Source: JAEUMD01 sp964559355
GTDB lineage: Bacteria; Pseudomonadota; Alphaproteobacteria; Rhizobiales; Hyphomicrobiaceae
DNA length: 17,561 nucleotides
Assembly: GCA_964559355.1 (NCBI GenBank)
Contig: CAZLHQ010000062.1
Span: forward strand, 1-17,561
Direction of reading: 5' to 3'
Shown: one piece after another, positions 1-7,288 of the stretch
Layout of the letters: each line of letters begins with the position of its first letter
Numbering within the stretch: the stretch's first letter is position 1
Program-made: the position numbers and the translations under genes
Notes under the pieces: model-generated
Databases searched by the model: none
The model's input: the letters and a program-made list of their open reading frames with translations, nothing else
Told to the model about the DNA's origin: nothing

Positions 1-1
1 C

Positions 2-556
2 GAGGCGATCAAGAACGCCACCTCGATCCTCGACTACATCTTCCGCGAGCTGGCGGTGTCGTATCTCGGCCGGCACGACCTTGCCCATGTCGACCCGCGC
101 GAGATCGTCGGCGAGACGGGACTTGGCTCGTCGGACGCGGAGACGGACGAGGATCTGGCGCTCGATCCGCCGGCGGCCCAGCAGGCGCAGAAGCTCGTGT
201 CACACGGCCTTGTGCGCGGCATCGTCCGCATCGGCGGCGGCCACGGTCGCGGCAACGGTGGCAGTGGCGGCGCGCTTGCCAACGCAGTGGCCGAGATGCA
301 GTCGAGTGCTGCATCCGCCTTCGTCACGGAGGGTGCAAACGCGCTCAAGACCTCGACGGAAGTGATGTACCAGCAGACCACCGTCACCAAGAAAGAGGTG
401 AAGGCTGCGGTGCGCACGGTCGACGATCGCCGCGCCGAAGCCCGCCTGCGTGGCTACGAGGGCGAAAGCTGCCACGAGTGCCAGAACTTCACGCTGGTCC
501 GCAACGGAACGTGTTTGAAGTGCGACACCTGCGGCAGCACGAGCGGGTGCAGCTAA
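2..556 (+). CDS. nrdJ: Adenosylcobalamin-dependent (class II) ribonucleoside-diphosphate reductase, C-terminal part
   Basis: This is the last 184 codons of a gene whose start lies left of the window; the reading frame begins at base 2. The family reduces ribonucleotides to deoxyribonucleotides in the cytoplasm using adenosylcobalamin as the radical source, so it works with or without oxygen. The visible part holds the region after the catalytic barrel: a helical stretch (AIKNATSILDYIFRELAVSY), a linker with a Gly-rich segment, and a Cys-rich tail. The tail has CHEC, CLKC and DTC motifs and ends in GCS; such C-terminal cysteines carry reducing equivalents to the active site. The tail is typical of the long alphaproteobacterial NrdJ form. 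The gene is followed about 50 bp later by a clear hairpin terminator. Identification is from the characteristic tail; the catalytic domain is not visible. Confidence 0.9.
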   Translation, partial: EAIKNATSILDYIFRELAVSYLGRHDLAHVDPREIVGETGLGSSDAETDEDLALDPPAAQQAQKLVSHGLVRGIVRIGGGHGRGNGGSGGALANAVAEMQSSAASAFVTEGANALKTSTEVMYQQTTVTKKEVKAAVRTVDDRRAEARLRGYEGESCHECQNFTLVRNGTCLKCDTCGSTSGCS

Positions 557-604
557 TCGCTCGACGATCTGCGCACTCACAGCGCAACCTGATTGCATTT
601 GAGG

Positions 605-634
605 CCGCGGGCGCCACTGGCGTCCGCGGTTTTC
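605..634 (+). terminator. Rho-independent terminator of nrdJ
   Basis: Two 11-nt arms (605-615 and 619-629) pair with a single G-T wobble around a 3-nt loop (ACT), followed by TTTTC. The position 48 bp after the nrdJ stop and the T-run make it a convincing intrinsic terminator. Confidence 0.85.
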
Positions 635-644
635 TTTGCGCGAC

Positions 645-699
645 GCCGGCAGTCCGGCGAACCTCAACCCACACAACACCCGCGGCAACAAAGCCTCCC
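645..699 (+). repeat. REP-like direct repeat, copy 1
   Basis: This 55-bp unit recurs at 864-918 with a single mismatch. It starts with a small hairpin (GCCGG-CAGT-CCGGC) and continues with a conserved non-coding tail containing CTCAACCCACACAACACC. It lies just after the nrdJ terminator in a gene-free stretch. It resembles dispersed REP-type palindromic repeats, but that is inference without a genome-wide search. Confidence 0.8.
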
Positions 700-727
700 G
701 CACCTCGTACCACTCAGAAGCAAGTCC

Positions 728-754
728 CCCTCACCCCGACCCTTGGGGAGAGGG
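728..754. repeat. Imperfect palindromic element between the direct repeats
   Basis: The arms CCCTC-A-CCCC (728-737) and GGGG-A-GAGGG (745-754) pair with one A-A mismatch around a 7-nt loop. Palindromes of this C-rich/G-rich type are often dispersed in intergenic regions of GC-rich proteobacteria. It lies between the two 55-bp repeats. Confidence 0.6.
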
Positions 755-863
755 AGAAGTGAGGCGGGCACAGCAACCTGCTGCGAAACGCGACACACAG
801 ACTGCGCGGCACCGCCGTGACACAGCCGCCCGGCAAGGGCGACTCAGCGCGCGACCGCGCGCC

Positions 864-918
864 GCCGGCAGTCCGGCGGACCTCAACCCACACAACACCC
901 GCGGCAACAAAGCCTCCC
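864..918 (+). repeat. REP-like direct repeat, copy 2
   Basis: This is the second copy of the 55-bp unit, 219 bp downstream of copy 1, with the same GCCGG-CAGT-CCGGC hairpin at its head and one base difference (G at 879 for A at 660). Near-identity over non-coding sequence suggests recent duplication or a conserved dispersed family. Confidence 0.8.
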
Positions 919-965
919 TCAACTCGTGTCACCTCCGAAAAAAGCCTCCCTCAACGGGTGTCACC
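912..965 (+). repeat. Short tandem repeat trailing copy 2
   Basis: A 22-nt unit starting GCCTCCCTCAAC and ending GTGTCACC occurs at 912-933 and again at 944-965 with two mismatches, a period of 32 bp. The first unit overlaps the end of the 55-bp repeat, so the tail of that repeat looks partly duplicated. The remaining gap up to the next gene (966-1160) shows no recognisable gene, RNA or clear promoter. Confidence 0.65.
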
Positions 966-1160
966 ACCAAAAGTGAATAACGGGAAGAACGGTTGACCAC
1001 CGCCTTCTTTCCACCGCGCGAATCACAGCAAGTTGCTCATCACACAGGGCGAAATCGTGCTGCGTGACGATGGCATCGCAGCCGCAGCACCGCAGTCGGT
1101 CTCGCCCAGCATGAGGACGCCTTTCACAAAGCGTGCGAGGCGCCCGCAGGAGACTTGGAA

Positions 1161-2018
1161 ATGTTCGACCACACGAGCCCGCCGGGAGACGATAGCGCAG
1201 GCGCCATTCCGGTGGAGGCCTATCAGCTCGCCGACCACCTCGATGCTGCACTCGCCGCCGCCGAGGATCTGGAGGCGGCAGGCCGCACCTGGCAAAGTGT
1301 GCGCGCGGGCGCATTAGGCAACATCGCCGCCGAGATGGCAGCCGAGCGCGCCGTCATCGAGCGCGTCAAGGCGTTCGAGGCGATGCTGATCGGCCGTATC
1401 GTCAAGGCACGCAAGCGGGCGCAAACGCTGGCGCAGAAGACCATCGATTTTTCGGGCATGACGCGGCTGTTCGTCGGCGGCACCGCCGTGCTGGTGGATG
1501 CCGTGGCGGAGCTTGGCGATACGACGCTTGCCGATTTCAACACCGCCGACAGCATGCTCGCCTACCTGCGTCGGCGCGGCGTCGTCGCTGCCGATGCGAG
1601 CGATCTGCCTGCTTCACGCATGATCTCGATCGATCAGAGCTTCCTCGTCGCCGGCCGCATTCCGCTCGGTGCGCTCTGCGACATGGTGGCGGCATTTCTC
1701 GATGCACTCGAGCTGCACTACGACCTTTATCCCGATGCCGAAAGAGACGCGGGCGAAGCCGTGTCGATAACCGACATCCTGCAGGCCATGCGCGCAGAAA
1801 CGGCGAACCAATCGGTAGCCGCTGACGCCGGCGGTGACGATGCTCGCGAGAGCCCGGAGCCCAAAGCGTCTGGCGACGAGCAGGCAGCCCCGCACAGTGC
1901 GCCTTCGGCCGACAGCAAGCCAGCCGAGGCGACAGCCCCAGTCAAGCCGTTGAGCCTGATCGAACGGCTCGATGCCGTCAGCCCGGCACCTGCCGCCGAC
2001 GAGCCCGCCGCGAGCTGA
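1161..2018 (+). CDS. Hypothetical protein with Ala/Pro-rich C-terminal tail
   Basis: I do not recognise this 285-aa protein. The start is placed at ATG 1161, which has AGGAG at 1148-1152 with good spacing; an in-frame TTG at 1155 is less likely because it lies inside that spacing. Residues 20-95 are Ala-rich and strongly helical (possible coiled coil, with a basic patch VKARKRAQ). Residues 100-190 look like a compact alpha-helical domain, and from about 213 the protein is low complexity (Ala, Pro, Glu, Asp, Ser), probably disordered. There is no signal peptide or membrane segment, so it is probably cytoplasmic. Codon use is GC3-biased like its neighbours, so the reading frame is believable. 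It stands alone, convergent with the rlpA-like gene; the 85-bp spacer holds only a weak hairpin (2034-2055). Confidence 0.75.
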   Translation: MFDHTSPPGDDSAGAIPVEAYQLADHLDAALAAAEDLEAAGRTWQSVRAGALGNIAAEMAAERAVIERVKAFEAMLIGRIVKARKRAQTLAQKTIDFSGMTRLFVGGTAVLVDAVAELGDTTLADFNTADSMLAYLRRRGVVAADASDLPASRMISIDQSFLVAGRIPLGALCDMVAAFLDALELHYDLYPDAERDAGEAVSITDILQAMRAETANQSVAADAGGDDARESPEPKASGDEQAAPHSAPSADSKPAEATAPVKPLSLIERLDAVSPAPAADEPAAS

Positions 2019-2103
2019 CTGCCGATTGCAGGCGGCGCGGCACGCTCAGCGCGCCATGATGGAGTGCGTTGCCCGCGCAGCAGCAGCCGCGACAATCGCC
2101 ACG

Positions 2104-3363
2104 TTATGCAGCGAGTGCTGGATACTCGTTGTCGCGCGCACGGCCGGGAGGATTGCTCTGGCGGGCGATGCGCTCACGCTCGGGCGGTGGCACCACGCAC
2201 AAAACCGTCGCCAAATGCCGGTCGGCTCGCGCCACATATGCAGCATCATGCAATGCGGCCAGCCGCGCCAGACGCGATGCGGCTGCATCGGTACGCGCGG
2301 GTGCAAATTTCACGACATCGGAGACCGCTGCGACCGCCTGACGATACCAGGCGCGCTCGCTGGCCGTCGCCAGCGTCGGCGCACGCACGATGGTCAACCG
2401 CGCGACGTTGGCGCGGTCCGCAGACTTTTCCTCATCCCGCGCGGACTTGATGCCGCCACGCATGCTGAAATCGCGCGGCAGCACGACACGCGTCGTCTCG
2501 CCGGCGGGCGGCACGCGCAATGTCGCGCCGCGGATCTCGGTGGCATTGGCGCTTGTTGCGCGAACCTCGCTGGCAGCCACCGATGGGACCATGCTCAACT
2601 CGGCGATATTGACGACATTGGCCGGCAACTTGTGACGCTCACGATTGGCATTCGCGGCCATCTGCAAGACGGGCGTGACCGGCAACGACTGCGTCTCGGC
2701 CTTGGCGACGGCAACGCCGCCGCCATCGATGACGCTCGGCAAGCCAAGCGCCGCCACCGCGAACATCTGTGCGTCCCCGAAGCTTGCAAAGCGACCCACA
2801 TGACCCGGCATCGGGTGATAGATGCGATTGCGGCGATAGCGCGCCTCCTGCTCCGTCGGCGCACGCAGCACCGTCACCTCGACACGCGCCACACCAGCGC
2901 GTCCAAGTCCGAGCTTGACGCCTGCGCCGCGCGCCAGATCGAGCGTGCGGTTGCCCCAGTAGGGTCCGGCATTGTTGATGCGAACGATGGCGCTTTCGCC
3001 GTTGGCGGGATTGCGCACCAGCACGATGGTGCCATCGGGATAGATCGGGCTCGCCGCGCTGTTGGACTCACCGGGGCGAAACGCTTCGCCCGACGAGGTG
3101 AGGCCGCACGGATTGTAAGGATCGCGGCGGCAATCATCGTAAAACGACGTGACAGCCATCGTCGGCCGGCCGATCACGGCGCGCGTCTCCGCCAGCGTCA
3201 TCACACGATGGCACACGCCGACAAAGCAGTAGCGCGCGCCCGGCGCCTTGGCGTCCACGGCATGCGACGCGCCGAGCCCGAACATGAAGATCGGCACGAG
3301 CACCATCGGTCGCACAAAATGGCGCAAGCCTCCTCGCGCACGGAAATGCGTTGTAGAAAGCAT
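2104..3363 (-). CDS. Exported RlpA-like double-psi beta-barrel protein, probably not catalytic
   Basis: The 419-aa protein starts at ATG 3363, with GGGAG about 10 nt upstream and a signal-peptide-like N-terminus (hydrophobic residues about 19-33). Residues about 68-166 match the RlpA double-psi beta-barrel: SFYDD, SSGEAF, YPDGTIVLVRNPANGESAIVRIN, GPYWGNRTLDLARGAG and VARVEVTVL. RlpA proteins bind septal peptidoglycan, and some cleave glycan strands lacking stem peptides. Here the Glu of SGE is kept (E93), but the usual His of AAH is Ser (S105) and the usual Asp of RINDRGP is Asn (N131), so lytic activity is doubtful. Four Cys lie before or at the start of the barrel (46, 51, 78, 86). Residues 200-419 are a long basic and Ala-rich extension with no recognised domain and no C-terminal SPOR domain that I can see. 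Confidence 0.8.
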   Translation of the reverse strand: MLSTTHFRARGGLRHFVRPMVLVPIFMFGLGASHAVDAKAPGARYCFVGVCHRVMTLAETRAVIGRPTMAVTSFYDDCRRDPYNPCGLTSSGEAFRPGESNSAASPIYPDGTIVLVRNPANGESAIVRINNAGPYWGNRTLDLARGAGVKLGLGRAGVARVEVTVLRAPTEQEARYRRNRIYHPMPGHVGRFASFGDAQMFAVAALGLPSVIDGGGVAVAKAETQSLPVTPVLQMAANANRERHKLPANVVNIAELSMVPSVAASEVRATSANATEIRGATLRVPPAGETTRVVLPRDFSMRGGIKSARDEEKSADRANVARLTIVRAPTLATASERAWYRQAVAAVSDVVKFAPARTDAAASRLARLAALHDAAYVARADRHLATVLCVVPPPERERIARQSNPPGRARDNEYPALAA

Positions 3364-3561
3364 GAAAAAGGGCTCCCTCGATTTGCCACCGCAGGACCGG
3401 ACTCCCCCAGGGTGCCCGATTGTCGACGAGCGTCGGGCGCGGCCCTCCTGCGCCGGACGTGTGAGCAGCGATCTTGATTGCCGCTCATGGTTAAAGTCAG
3501 TACGCGTGCATCTACACTGTGAACGCAGTGCGCGACCAGATGGAGATTCGGTCAATTTTCG

Positions 3562-3597
3562 CTACAGGATGTCGCAGGACTTACAGGATGTCGCAGG
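3562..3597. repeat. Tandem duplication across the 3' end of the cinA-like gene
   Basis: TACAGGATGTCGCAGG occurs at 3563-3578 and 3582-3597, a period of 19 bp. The inner copy encodes the last residues and stop of the minus-strand cinA-like gene; the outer copy lies just past the stop. Because 19 is not a multiple of three, the extra copy is out of frame and does not extend the protein. Confidence 0.8.
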
Positions 3598-4324
3598 CCC
3601 TCAGCGCGGCCTCAAGATTACGGCCCGCCAGCGTCAGCCGCTCGGGATCGCGCGAGCGCAACACGAGCTGTACGGTCGGCCGCCCTTCGCGAAAGCTCGG
3701 GTAGCTGCCCATGGCGACATCGGGATGCGCCTGCTGCTGAGCGCTCAATATCTCGGCGATATCGCCTTCCGGCCGGTTGAGATCGAATGTCATGGACAAC
3801 ATGCGCTGTCCAGTGCGCAGGCGCGGCGTCACATCGGCCAGCATCACCTCCATCACCACCGGCACACCGGCCATGACGATGACGTTGCCGATCATGAAGC
3901 CGGGTGCCGCCGAGATCGAATTCTTTATCAAGCTGGCGCCGGCCGGAATGCGCGCCATGCGCAGCCGCGTCGCTGTCAACGGCACGCCGCGGCGCTCGCA
4001 CAATTGCGCAATCAGATCGCGCGCGGCCGGATCGATATCGATCGTGACGCCGAATGCCTTGGCGATCGCGTCAGCGGTGATGTCGTCATGCGTTGGCCCG
4101 ATACCGCCGGTGGTGAACACGTAGTCATAGCGCGCACGCAACGCATCGAGCGCTTCGATGATCGCCGTCTCTCGATCGCCGACGACGCGCACTTCCATGA
4201 GGTCAATGCCGATGGCCGTCAGATGATCAGCGATGGTGCCGATGTTCTTGTCCTTGGTGCGGCCCGACAGGATCTCGTCGCCGATCACGAGAATGGCGGC
4301 GCTTACCGGCTCATTGTTGGACAC
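3581..4324 (-). CDS. CinA/MoaB-like molybdopterin-binding-domain protein (competence/damage-inducible protein A family)
   Basis: The 247-aa protein starts at GTG 4324, supported by AGGAG ending 7 nt upstream; the nearby ATG overlapping the ribosome site is out of frame. It shows the MoCF/MoaB fold markers: AAILVIGDEILSG (residues 9-21) and VFTTGGIGPTHDD (69-81), followed by an IPAGA segment and a C-terminal alpha/beta extension. Full-length CinA is usually about 400 aa with an NMN-deamidase domain at the C-terminus; that domain is absent here, which is common for the alphaproteobacterial short form. Its biochemical role is not settled: in related proteins the domain binds molybdopterin or acts on ADP-ribose-type nucleotides. 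It lies 217 bp upstream of the rlpA-like gene on the same strand, and is divergent from sfsA. Confidence 0.88.
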   Translation of the reverse strand: MSNNEPVSAAILVIGDEILSGRTKDKNIGTIADHLTAIGIDLMEVRVVGDRETAIIEALDALRARYDYVFTTGGIGPTHDDITADAIAKAFGVTIDIDPAARDLIAQLCERRGVPLTATRLRMARIPAGASLIKNSISAAPGFMIGNVIVMAGVPVVMEVMLADVTPRLRTGQRMLSMTFDLNRPEGDIAEILSAQQQAHPDVAMGSYPSFREGRPTVQLVLRSRDPERLTLAGRNLEAALRACDIL

Positions 4325-4571
4325 GACACATCTCCTGCTGGCCCCTGCTGGCTACTGTCACGAGGCACTACCATTTCTGTGCCGCGCGTGCACCCTTATG
4401 GCTCGCCACGGTACGAACGACGCAGGCCGGGAGTTGCCTTTCACGGCGGAGGCGCTTACGCATTTTCCGACGAAGTGGCCGCCGGTTCGTCGCGGAAAAA
4501 TGCGATCATCCAACAACTCCAGTGCGCCGATCCGTTTCCATCGGATCGAAAAGCGCTCTAGTGTTGTCGGC

Positions 4572-5288
4572 ATGAAATTCCCATCTCCCCTCATCCGCGG
4601 GCGCCTCGTCAAGCGCTACAAGCGATTTCTCGCCGACGTCGTTCTGGACGACGGGCGCGCGATCACATGCACCTGCCCCAACACCGGTTCGATGTTGGGA
4701 CTGACCGAGCCTGGCAGCATCGTGTGGCTGTCGGAGAGCGACAGTCCCACGCGCAAGTACCGTTTCACCTGGCAGATGATCGAGAATGGCATCGGCGGCG
4801 CGCCGGCGCTGGTCGGCATCAACACGCAACATCCCAACAAGCTCGTTACCGAAGCAATCGAAGCAGGGCGCATCGCGCCGCTCAAGGGGTACGCCAGTCT
4901 GAAGCGCGAGCAGAAGTATGGCGCCAACTCCCGCATCGACATTCTGCTCGAGGATGACAACAAGGGCCGTGCCTTTGTCGAAATCAAGAACGTGCATCTG
5001 ATGCGCACGCCCGGACATGCCGAGTTTCCAGACAGCATCACCGAACGTGGCGCCAAGCATCTGCGCGAGCTGGCGCAAATGGTGCAGCAAGGGCACCGCG
5101 CCGTCATGTTGTACCTGGTGCAGCGCGCCGATGCCCGGCGGTTCACCATCGCCGCCGATATCGACCCCGCTTATGCGACAGCATTCAAGGCCGCGACCGA
5201 GGCCGGTGTCGAGGCGCATGCCTACCGCTGCCAGCTATCGGCTTCAGAAATCGTGCTCGATGCCAAAATTCCGATCAAGACAAGTTGA
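4572..5288 (+). CDS. sfsA: Sugar fermentation stimulation protein homologue SfsA
   Basis: At 238 aa it is close to the usual length of SfsA (about 235). Family signatures are all present: CPNTGSM (35-41), the RIDILL strand (121-126), VEIKNVHL (136-143), FPDSITERGAKHL (152-164) and LYLVQR (180-185). D123 together with E137 and K139 has the spacing of a PD-(D/E)XK nuclease core, a fold relationship known for this family, although the cellular role remains poorly defined. It was named from E. coli, where overproduction affects maltose use, and nucleic-acid binding is reported for the family. ATG 4572 is chosen because the conserved domain begins right after it; the open frame continues upstream without family similarity. 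The ribosome site is weak. It is divergent from the cinA-like gene. Confidence 0.92.
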   Translation: MKFPSPLIRGRLVKRYKRFLADVVLDDGRAITCTCPNTGSMLGLTEPGSIVWLSESDSPTRKYRFTWQMIENGIGGAPALVGINTQHPNKLVTEAIEAGRIAPLKGYASLKREQKYGANSRIDILLEDDNKGRAFVEIKNVHLMRTPGHAEFPDSITERGAKHLRELAQMVQQGHRAVMLYLVQRADARRFTIAADIDPAYATAFKAATEAGVEAHAYRCQLSASEIVLDAKIPIKTS

Positions 5289-5381
5289 AGTCGGGCACAT
5301 TCGATTTTGTTCTCAAAACGTCCTGTTGCTCAACGCGAGGCTCTGGGACCCCTCGACCCGCGATCATAATGTTGGCCGGCC

Positions 5382-5409
5382 GGCATGGGGCCGGGCCCCA
5401 CGAAATGCC
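5382..5409. other. Nested inverted repeat in the sfsA-msrB spacer
   Basis: An inner hairpin TGGGGC-CGG-GCCCCA (5386-5400) is enclosed by outer arms GGCAT (5382-5386) and ATGCC (5405-5409). It lies about 95 bp after the sfsA stop. No T-run follows, so it could be a weak terminator or a structured site rather than a classical terminator. Confidence 0.4.
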
Positions 5410-5521
5410 GTGCACATGCACGCCAGCATTGTCACCCGTTCGTGATCGGGCAATCATGTAACGTGAGGCGTGGCGCAAGCGTATGCATGACACGAACCGC
5501 ACGACGAGGATTGAAAAAGCG

Positions 5522-6022
5522 ATGATCACCCGCCGCACATTTTCCGCCACGACGCTGGGTGCGCTGCTGACCGCAGCGGGCCTCCGGCACGCCACTGCCG
5601 CCGATACGACGAGCAAGGAGACGTTTACCGTGACCAAGACACCCGAGGAGTGGAAGAAGCTTCTGACACCTGAGCAGTATTACGTCATGCGCGAGCACGG
5701 CACCGAGCGTGCCGGCACCAGCCCGCTCGACAAGACGTATGCGCCAGGCATGTATCGTTGCGCGGCCTGCGACCAGGAGCTCTATTCCTCTGAGCACAAG
5801 TTCGATAGCGGCACCGGCTGGCCGAGCTTCTTCAAGGCAGTCGACGACAAGGCCATCGGCACCACGACCGACCGCAAATTCTTCATGGTCCGAACCGAAG
5901 TGCATTGCAGCCGCTGCGGCGGTCATCTGGGACACGTCTTCGACGACGGTCCCAAGCCGACTGGCCTGCGCCATTGCATCAATGGCGTCTCCTTGAAGTT
6001 CGTGCCCAAGAGCGGCGCTTGA
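5522..6022 (+). CDS. msrB: Methionine-R-sulfoxide reductase MsrB with Tat-type export signal
   Basis: The enzyme reduces the R epimer of methionine sulfoxide in proteins. The start at ATG 5522 (GAGGA 11 nt upstream) gives 166 aa and exposes a twin-arginine signal: TRRTFSA at residues 3-9 followed by a hydrophobic stretch and an AxA-like site near residue 27. The catalytic domain has zinc-binding pairs CAAC (80-83) and CSRC (129-132), the GTGWPSF motif (97-103) and the catalytic Cys in RHCINGVSLKF (C152). An in-frame ATG at 5483 would add 13 residues before the signal and is less likely. It is the first gene of an operon with msrA, 25 bp apart. Export of both enzymes points to repair of oxidised periplasmic proteins; the electron donor is not visible here. 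Confidence 0.93.
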   Translation: MITRRTFSATTLGALLTAAGLRHATAADTTSKETFTVTKTPEEWKKLLTPEQYYVMREHGTERAGTSPLDKTYAPGMYRCAACDQELYSSEHKFDSGTGWPSFFKAVDDKAIGTTTDRKFFMVRTEVHCSRCGGHLGHVFDDGPKPTGLRHCINGVSLKFVPKSGA

Positions 6023-6047
6023 ACTTGAAGCAGCGGGAGCAGCGGCA

Positions 6048-6716
6048 ATGCCGAGCATGCAGGTGTTGAGAAATAGTGCGCTGGCCGCGATCGCGCTGGC
6101 GCTGGCGCTGACCGCATCGGGCATGGTGCGCACGGTATTGGCCGAAAAGCCAGCCGAGCCGCCTGCCGTCAGCTCGCCCAGCGGCAAGAGCGAGGTCGCC
6201 ACTTTTGCGGCCGGCTGCTTCTGGTGCGTGGAAGCCGACTTCGCGATGGTGCCGGGCGTGCTTGCCACCACCACCGGCTACACCGGTGGCAGCATGCGCA
6301 ATCCCAGCTACGAATTGGTGGCGCGCGGGCTGTCCGGCCATGTCGAAGCCGTGCAGATCGTATTCGACCCGGTCGCGATCAACTATGAAATGCTGCTCGA
6401 ATGGTATTGGCGCAACGTCGATCCGATCGACGGACGCGGCCAGTTCTGCGATCGCGGTATCGCCTATCGTCCGGTGATCTTCACGCATACCTCACAACAG
6501 CGGCGCATTGCAGAGACGAGCAAGGCCAAGCTGGAAAAAAGCGGCCTTCTCGATGGCCCGATCGCCGTCAAGATCGAAGACGCCAAGGAGTTCACGCCCG
6601 CCGAAGCCGAGCATCAGAAATACGCCAAGCGCAACCCCTGGCGCTATCGCTTCTACCGGCATGGCTGCGGCCGCGATCAACGCTTGCGCCAGATCTGGAG
6701 CCGAGCGCGCAGTTGA
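6048..6716 (+). CDS. msrA: Methionine-S-sulfoxide reductase MsrA with signal peptide
   Basis: The enzyme reduces the S epimer of methionine sulfoxide, complementing MsrB. ATG 6048 has GGGAG 8 nt upstream. Residues 8-32 form a hydrophobic Sec-type signal peptide ending VLA. The mature domain begins near residue 50 with the catalytic motif GCFWC (56-60, nucleophile C57), followed by TTGYTGGSMRNPSYE, GHVEAVQIVFDP, QFCDRGIAYRPVIF and AEHQKY, all family signatures. The usual HDPT segment is replaced by VDPID. A Cys near the C-terminus (RHGCGR) could serve as resolving residue. At 222 aa the length is normal for an exported form. It follows msrB by 25 bp in the same operon and is convergent with the VOC gene 24 bp beyond its stop. 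Confidence 0.93.
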   Translation: MPSMQVLRNSALAAIALALALTASGMVRTVLAEKPAEPPAVSSPSGKSEVATFAAGCFWCVEADFAMVPGVLATTTGYTGGSMRNPSYELVARGLSGHVEAVQIVFDPVAINYEMLLEWYWRNVDPIDGRGQFCDRGIAYRPVIFTHTSQQRRIAETSKAKLEKSGLLDGPIAVKIEDAKEFTPAEAEHQKYAKRNPWRYRFYRHGCGRDQRLRQIWSRARS

Positions 6717-6740
6717 CGGCATGCGGGATCGGTTCCACCG

Positions 6741-7136
6741 TCACGCCATCGAATGCAGGCCGAACATGTTGCCTTCACTGTCGCGACACAGCGCGATGAA
6801 GCCATGTGGGCCGATTGCGAACTTGGGTTTCTCGATGCTGCCGCCAGCCGCTGTAACGCGCGATGCCTCCAACGCGCAATCCTTGCAGGCGAAATAGACG
6901 AGTGTTCCGCTGAAGCCTTGCGGCACGCCCGCCATCCGCACCAAGGCGCCGCAAGCCCCATAGCTTCCCGGACCACCGGGAAACGCCATCAGCTCCATCG
7001 TCATCTGGTCCGGCGCCGGGTTGCCGAGCGGTTGCAGCGCGATGCCGAGCACGGTTTCATAGAACGCCTTGGCGCGCGCCATGTCGGCGACGTAGATCTC
7101 GAACCAGACGACTGGGTTGCCAGGGTTGTTGGTCAT
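6741..7136 (-). CDS. VOC-fold (glyoxalase/bleomycin-resistance superfamily) protein
   Basis: This 131-aa protein starts at ATG 7136, with AGGAG 6 nt upstream; upstream extension to 7223 is open but has no better start. The two beta-alpha-beta-beta-beta modules are visible: WFEIYVADMARAKAFYETVLG (11-31) opens the first, and GTLVYFACKDCALEASRVTAAGGS (77-100) opens the second, which ends in GFIALCRDSEGNMFGLHS. The family includes glyoxalase I, dioxygenases, epimerases and antibiotic-binding proteins, and many small members are of unknown substrate. E13 and H128 could be metal ligands. No neighbour suggests a substrate. A hairpin separates it from the EF-G-like gene upstream, so it probably has its own promoter. 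Confidence 0.85.
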   Translation of the reverse strand: MTNNPGNPVVWFEIYVADMARAKAFYETVLGIALQPLGNPAPDQMTMELMAFPGGPGSYGACGALVRMAGVPQGFSGTLVYFACKDCALEASRVTAAGGSIEKPKFAIGPHGFIALCRDSEGNMFGLHSMA

Positions 7137-7203
7137 CTGACGCTCCTGTCCTGTTCCAGCACTGCGAGTTGCCCGCTTGTAATACGACAGATCGGCAACA
7201 CGA

Positions 7204-7236
7204 AGGCCACAGGCGCGTGTCATACACCTGTGGCCT
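7204..7236 (-). terminator. Likely terminator after the EF-G-like gene
   Basis: Two perfect 10-nt arms, AGGCCACAGG (7204-7213) and CCTGTGGCCT (7227-7236), enclose 13 nt. It lies 52 bp past the minus-strand EF-G stop and before the VOC gene. Only a short T-containing run (TCGTGTT) follows on the minus strand, so termination may be partial. Confidence 0.6.
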
Positions 7237-7288
7237 CACGCGCAGCAGCGCTCGACCTATCTGACCCTTGGCCTACCCGTGGGCAACC

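Noticed and set aside
636..980. 114-codon plus-strand frame with an internally repeated peptide
   Set aside because: The repeated peptide is simply the translation of the 55-bp non-coding repeats; there is no ribosome site, and the frame spans palindromic elements.
1972..3477. Plus-strand open frame of about 500 codons over the rlpA-like gene
   Set aside because: It is antisense to a gene with clear RlpA domain features, has shadow-type Arg/His-rich composition, and has no family marks.
3527..3555. TTGACC on the minus strand as a -35 box for the rlpA-like gene, with a GANTC site nearby
   Set aside because: The -10 at proper spacing is poor (CGCACT), and a single GANTC site is not enough evidence for cell-cycle control.
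3248..4561. Plus-strand open frame of about 437 codons over the cinA-like gene
   Set aside because: It is the antisense shadow of a well-supported gene with intact MoCF motifs; such frames are expected at high GC.
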